NCBI RefSeq assembly: GCF_004681185.1
Contig: NZ_SRIF01000001.1
Span: 1,054,001 to 1,118,000 of the forward strand
DNA length: 64,000 bases
DNA from: Haloarcula amylovorans
Lineage (GTDB): Archaea > Halobacteriota > Halobacteria > Halobacteriales > Haloarculaceae
Direction: 5' to 3'
In this document: piece by piece, positions 61,010-64,000 of the stretch
Numbering within the stretch: the first letter of the stretch is position 1
Layout of the letters: each line of letters begins with the position of its first letter
Notes under the pieces: model-generated
The model's database searches: none
Told to the model about the DNA's origin: nothing
Seen by the model: the letters and a program-made list of their open reading frames with translations, nothing else
Translations under genes and position numbers: made by a program

Positions 61010-61825
61010 TTACTCGAACGCCGTCGCCAGGAGCGCGTCGTAGGCGTGGTCATAGGCGTCCGCGACGGCCTCGGGGTCCGCCCGCGTCTCGCCGTCGAGC
61101 GCCGGCAGTCTGACCGCGCCCTTCCGGTCGATGAGGTCGACGACCTTCTCGACACGTTCCTCTAACTGGCCGTCGCCGGGACCCCCGGTGGCGATTTCAC
61201 AGGCCTTCGCGTAACGGTCGCCGTCGTAGAATCGCGCTCGGCCGGGTTCGACGACGGCGACGGCGTCCGGGACGAACCCGTCGAGCGGTCGAGCTACGTC
61301 GCCGTAGGACTCGACGACGCTCCGCTCGGCAGCGGCGATATCCTCGGCGAGCGATGCCAGCGCCTCGGCGTGCATCACGCCCATGAGGTCGTTGAAGTCC
61401 GGCACCGACGTGACCCGCGGAGCGGCGTCGAGCGGGAGGCGTTCAGAGACGGAGTCGGGCACGTCGACGGTGCCGTTGACGACGAACTCGCCAACGCCGT
61501 CGGTTCCGACTCGGTCGACGACGAACTGCTGGTCGTCCTTCCCGAGCAGTCCGGTACTGGGTCCCGGCGACGGGTGCCAGAGGCGGTGGATGGGGTTGAT
61601 AGTTTCCGGTCGGACCTCGCCCGGCGAGGCGGCCGCCAGTCGCTTGGCGTCTTTCCCGAACAGACGGCCCTGCTCAGTGGCGTACAGGAAGTCGTCGTGG
61701 TCGAACCAGTAGTTGTTGCCAGCGCGGGGCTTGAACCCGCGCGCGCCGGTGTGAGCCAGCAAGCCGACAGAGAACGTCGTCTTGCCGGCGTCGACCCGGT
61801 CGCCCCCTGCGACGAGCAGTTTCAT
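61010..61825 (-). CDS. P-loop ATPase, haloarchaeal predicted
   Basis: 271 residues with a clear P-loop GGDRVDAGKTTFS at 7-19, then TGARGFKPRAGNNYWFDHDD and a long acidic remainder. The N-terminal segment resembles BioD/CobQ-type ATPases that act on small molecules. It is ATGA-coupled to the gene at 61822-62091. The function is unknown; the pair is conserved-looking. Confidence 0.65.
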   Translation of the reverse strand: MKLLVAGGDRVDAGKTTFSVGLLAHTGARGFKPRAGNNYWFDHDDFLYATEQGRLFGKDAKRLAAASPGEVRPETINPIHRLWHPSPGPSTGLLGKDDQQFVVDRVGTDGVGEFVVNGTVDVPDSVSERLPLDAAPRVTSVPDFNDLMGVMHAEALASLAEDIAAAERSVVESYGDVARPLDGFVPDAVAVVEPGRARFYDGDRYAKACEIATGGPGDGQLEERVEKVVDLIDRKGAVRLPALDGETRADPEAVADAYDHAYDALLATAFE

Positions 61826-62091
61826 TTATCGTCGAGTCCGTACAGGCCAACCACGTCCTCGGCGTCCGGTTCGGCGAAGACCAGCGAGTCCTGGTTGAAT
61901 ATCATCCACGGAATCGCCCAGTCGACGAAGACGGACTCGTTGAACTCGCTCAACTCGGCGTCGACGGGGAGCCCCTGTAGGAGCCGAGCGATCTCGGGGA
62001 TAGTGTACAGTTTTTCCGGGTCGAGGATGTCGACCGGTTCGTGCAACTCGAAGGAGAGGATGTCGTCGAATTCGCGCTTCTCGACTGGCAT
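61822..62091 (-). CDS. DUF5827-like small protein
   Basis: 89 residues: MPVEKREFDDILSFELHEPV, then LYTIPEIARLLQGLP and an acidic C-terminus. It recalls the haloarchaeal DUF5827 family. It is co-transcribed with the P-loop ATPase through an ATGA overlap, so the two may act together. No function is known. Confidence 0.65.
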   Translation of the reverse strand: MPVEKREFDDILSFELHEPVDILDPEKLYTIPEIARLLQGLPVDAELSEFNESVFVDWAIPWMIFNQDSLVFAEPDAEDVVGLYGLDDK

Positions 62092-62173
62092 TACCCCGAA
62101 TACGTCGAGGTGTTGGGTAAATCCCTCGAAGCCGCCGCAACACCTTTATTCCTCTACGCTAGGTGATAGATGG

Positions 62174-63856
62174 ATGGTCTCGGTCTTCGTCGGCTACGGA
62201 TTCGTGCTGGTGGCCTCCGGCGTGTTCGTCGCTGCGCTCGCAATGTACGCGTGGGAGCGGCGGGACCGAGTCGGCGCGAAACCGTTAGCGGTGCTGTTGA
62301 CCGGGCAGGCGATCTGGTGTGGCTGTGCCGCCGCCGCGGTGCTGTCCCGCGGGACGTGGTGGGCGCTGTTCTGGTCGCGTGCGTGGTACGTTGGTGTCGC
62401 CCTCAGCGTCGCTGGTCTCTTCGTCTTCGCACTCGAATACACGGGCCACGAGAAGTGGCTTGGGCGACGGACCTACGTGGTGCTCGCCATCGAACCCGCG
62501 CTATTGCTCGTCGCCGCGGCGGTTACCCCGTCGCTGCTTTACACAACTGCGGGACAGTCTCCCGCCCGGATGCTCGGGTGGACCATCGTCTCGGGCGACC
62601 TGTTCTGGGCACACGTCGTGTACTCGTACCTGCTTATCGCCGTCTCGTCGGTCCTCATCATCAGATTCGCGCTGTCGTCGGGAGAACTGTATCGAAAGCA
62701 GGTGTATGGCTTTCTCATCGCCATCTTCCTCCCGTGGGCCGGCAACATAGCATACCTCTTCACTGACTTCGGGATCGACACGACGCCGATGACGTTCGCC
62801 GCGACTGGCGTTGTGCTCTCGTGGACTGTTCTACGGGCCGGCTTCCTCGACATCTCGCCGGTCGCCCACCGGGAAGTCGTCGAGTCGCTCAACAGCGCCG
62901 TCTTCGTCGTCGATGGCGAGGATCGACTTACAGAAATCAACGACGCGGGACGGGAATTAATTGGCTGTGACGACGCCGTGAACGAACCCGTCGCGGACGT
63001 ATTCGCCGAGTGGCCGGCACTGCGCGATACCGCCGTTCTCGGGGTGGCTTCGGAGACTCGAACGGAGATTGCCCGTGAGGACCGCTATTTCGACGTCCAC
63101 GTGACGCCCCTCTATGACGACCGGAACCACTGTGTCGGCCGCCTCATCCTCGTCCACGAGATGACCGAACAGAAGACGCGCGAACGCCAACTCGAACACC
63201 GGAACCAGCAGCTAGACCGGTTCGCGTCGGTCGTCTCCCATGATCTCCGGAACCCCCTGAACGTCGCGGACGGCAGTCTCGAACTCGCACGCGAAACCGG
63301 CGACCCGAAGCACTTCGACCGACTCGAACGGGCGCTCGACCGGATGACCCAACTCATCGACGAGATGCTCACGCTCGCCCGCGGCGGATCGACGACCGAG
63401 GCGATGACGCTGCCGTTGCCGGCGCTGGCGCGGGCCGCGTGGGAACACGTCGAGACGGGCGACGCGACGCTGCGAGTCGATACTGACCGCGCCGTCGTTG
63501 GCAACGAAGAACAGCTGTTGCAGGTGTTCGAGAACGCGTTCCGCAACAGTGTGGAGCACGGCGGTGACGGCGTGACGATAACCGTCACAGCCGACGACGA
63601 CGGGTTCTACGTCGTCGACGACGGACAGGGAATCCCCGAAGCGAAGCGCGAGAGCGTCTTCGAACACGGGTTTACGACGAGCGACGAAGGGACGGGACTC
63701 GGACTCGCGATTATCGAACACGTCGCCGAATCCCACGGCTGGGACGCCGCGATAACCGAAAGTGACGCCGGCGGGGTGAAACTGCTGATTACGGGCGTCG
63801 AGACGACGACAACGCCAGCAGAGAACGCAGCTATCGGCGAATACACATACAACTGA
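62174..63856 (+). CDS. Membrane histidine kinase with 7TM sensor, PAS and kinase domains
   Basis: 560 residues from ATG 62174, leaderless-type with CCTTTATTC about 30 bp upstream. Seven hydrophobic segments (about 1-205) match the histidine-kinase N-terminal 7TM region, followed by a PAS domain (ALNSAVFVVDGEDRLTEIND), then VVSHDLRNPLN with His356, EEQLLQVFENAFRNSVEH (N-box), DDGQGIP and GTGLGLAI (G-boxes). It senses a membrane or cytoplasmic signal and phosphorylates a response regulator; the HalX protein 2 kb away is a candidate. Confidence 0.9.
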   Translation: MVSVFVGYGFVLVASGVFVAALAMYAWERRDRVGAKPLAVLLTGQAIWCGCAAAAVLSRGTWWALFWSRAWYVGVALSVAGLFVFALEYTGHEKWLGRRTYVVLAIEPALLLVAAAVTPSLLYTTAGQSPARMLGWTIVSGDLFWAHVVYSYLLIAVSSVLIIRFALSSGELYRKQVYGFLIAIFLPWAGNIAYLFTDFGIDTTPMTFAATGVVLSWTVLRAGFLDISPVAHREVVESLNSAVFVVDGEDRLTEINDAGRELIGCDDAVNEPVADVFAEWPALRDTAVLGVASETRTEIAREDRYFDVHVTPLYDDRNHCVGRLILVHEMTEQKTRERQLEHRNQQLDRFASVVSHDLRNPLNVADGSLELARETGDPKHFDRLERALDRMTQLIDEMLTLARGGSTTEAMTLPLPALARAAWEHVETGDATLRVDTDRAVVGNEEQLLQVFENAFRNSVEHGGDGVTITVTADDDGFYVVDDGQGIPEAKRESVFEHGFTTSDEGTGLGLAIIEHVAESHGWDAAITESDAGGVKLLITGVETTTTPAENAAIGEYTYN

Positions 63857-63935
63857 TACGGATTGTTGTAGTCTCGTACCGGTATCCTCGGGCCCGGTGC
63901 GACGAGTACCGGGAAACAGCGACAACAATCCGTAT
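63856..63935. repeat. 14-bp perfect inverted repeat after the kinase gene
   Basis: ATACGGATTGTTGT at 63856-63869 and ACAACAATCCGTAT at 63922-63935 are exact complements, 52 bp apart. The first arm starts at the last base of the kinase stop codon. It may be a terminator-like structure or a protein-binding pair. Nothing else is visible in the last 145 bp. Confidence 0.6.
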
Positions 63936-64000
63936 GAGCGACTTCTATCGGACGGGTCACTGCTGGCGCTCGACGAGTGACTCGAAAAAATATCGCGGTG

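Overview
The window is chromosomal DNA of a halophilic archaeon (class Halobacteria). It is GC-rich with acidic proteins. Genes are packed with ATGA or TAATG overlaps, and many starts lack a Shine-Dalgarno sequence but have a TATA-like box about 25-30 bp upstream, as expected for leaderless transcripts. Haloarchaeal marker families are present: a HalX response regulator, a HalOD1 protein, DpsA, twin-arginine lipoproteins and sdhCDBA. The genus cannot be fixed from the sequence; a Haloarcula-like relative is only a guess.

Layout. 1-6.7 kb: an iron-type ABC uptake operon ending in a membrane glycosyltransferase, then a glucan-protein-synthase-like gene. Both promoters carry TTTAGG-N4-CCTAAA palindromes like DtxR/Idr iron boxes. 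6.9-11.5 kb: acyl-CoA genes (3-ketoacyl-CoA reductase, acyl-CoA carboxylase B plus a PccX-like subunit, thiolase plus DUF35 partner). 11.4-14.7 kb: small haloarchaeal proteins and dps, with two more iron-box-like sites. 14.9-18.0 kb: ADP-forming acyl/acetate-CoA ligase and a BioD-like/DRTGG protein. 18.2-23.8 kb: biotin genes bioF-bioD and bioB plus a gene interpreted here as bioU, with a class III aminotransferase between them. 23.9-30.4 kb: DUF1328, FocA-type channel, panB, acetyltransferase, HAD phosphatase, acyl-CoA dehydrogenase, MBF1, tRNA-Leu(GAG) and a structured non-coding stretch holding a defective tRNA-like element. 30.4-33.9 kb: succinate dehydrogenase sdhCDBA. 34.5-38.1 kb: a desuccinylase-like hydrolase, Mn-type pyrophosphatase and a RimK ATP-grasp/retropepsin fusion.

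38.2-40.8 kb is an AT-richer island. It holds a three-gene cassette (small HTH protein, Mrr-like nuclease, small membrane protein) between about 56-bp imperfect direct repeats, an intact AlkA-type glycosylase and a MITE-like element. Pieces of a broken native alkA lie on either side, which suggests the island split that gene.

40.8-64 kb: cysE, hsp20, a second acyl-CoA dehydrogenase, a 3-hydroxyacyl-CoA dehydrogenase/enoyl-CoA hydratase fusion, two tRNA-Glu genes (TTC and CTC), a GlmU-type sugar nucleotidyltransferase, a DUF21 membrane protein, a membrane HTH regulator, a giant FAD/Fe-S oxidoreductase, a branched-chain amino-acid-type ABC transporter (permeases, ATPases and lipoprotein), thyX, a RAD55-like ATPase with a HalX regulator, a metallo-beta-lactamase-fold hydrolase, a P-loop ATPase and a membrane histidine kinase.

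Three themes stand out. First, there is an apparent iron regulon in which box position relative to the promoter differs between uptake genes (over the promoter) and the storage gene dps (upstream of TATA). Second, the biotin ring pathway appears complete without a conventional BioA, through a BioU-like suicide enzyme encoded with bioB. Third, a small nuclease cassette sits in an island that appears to have split and functionally replaced a DNA-repair gene.
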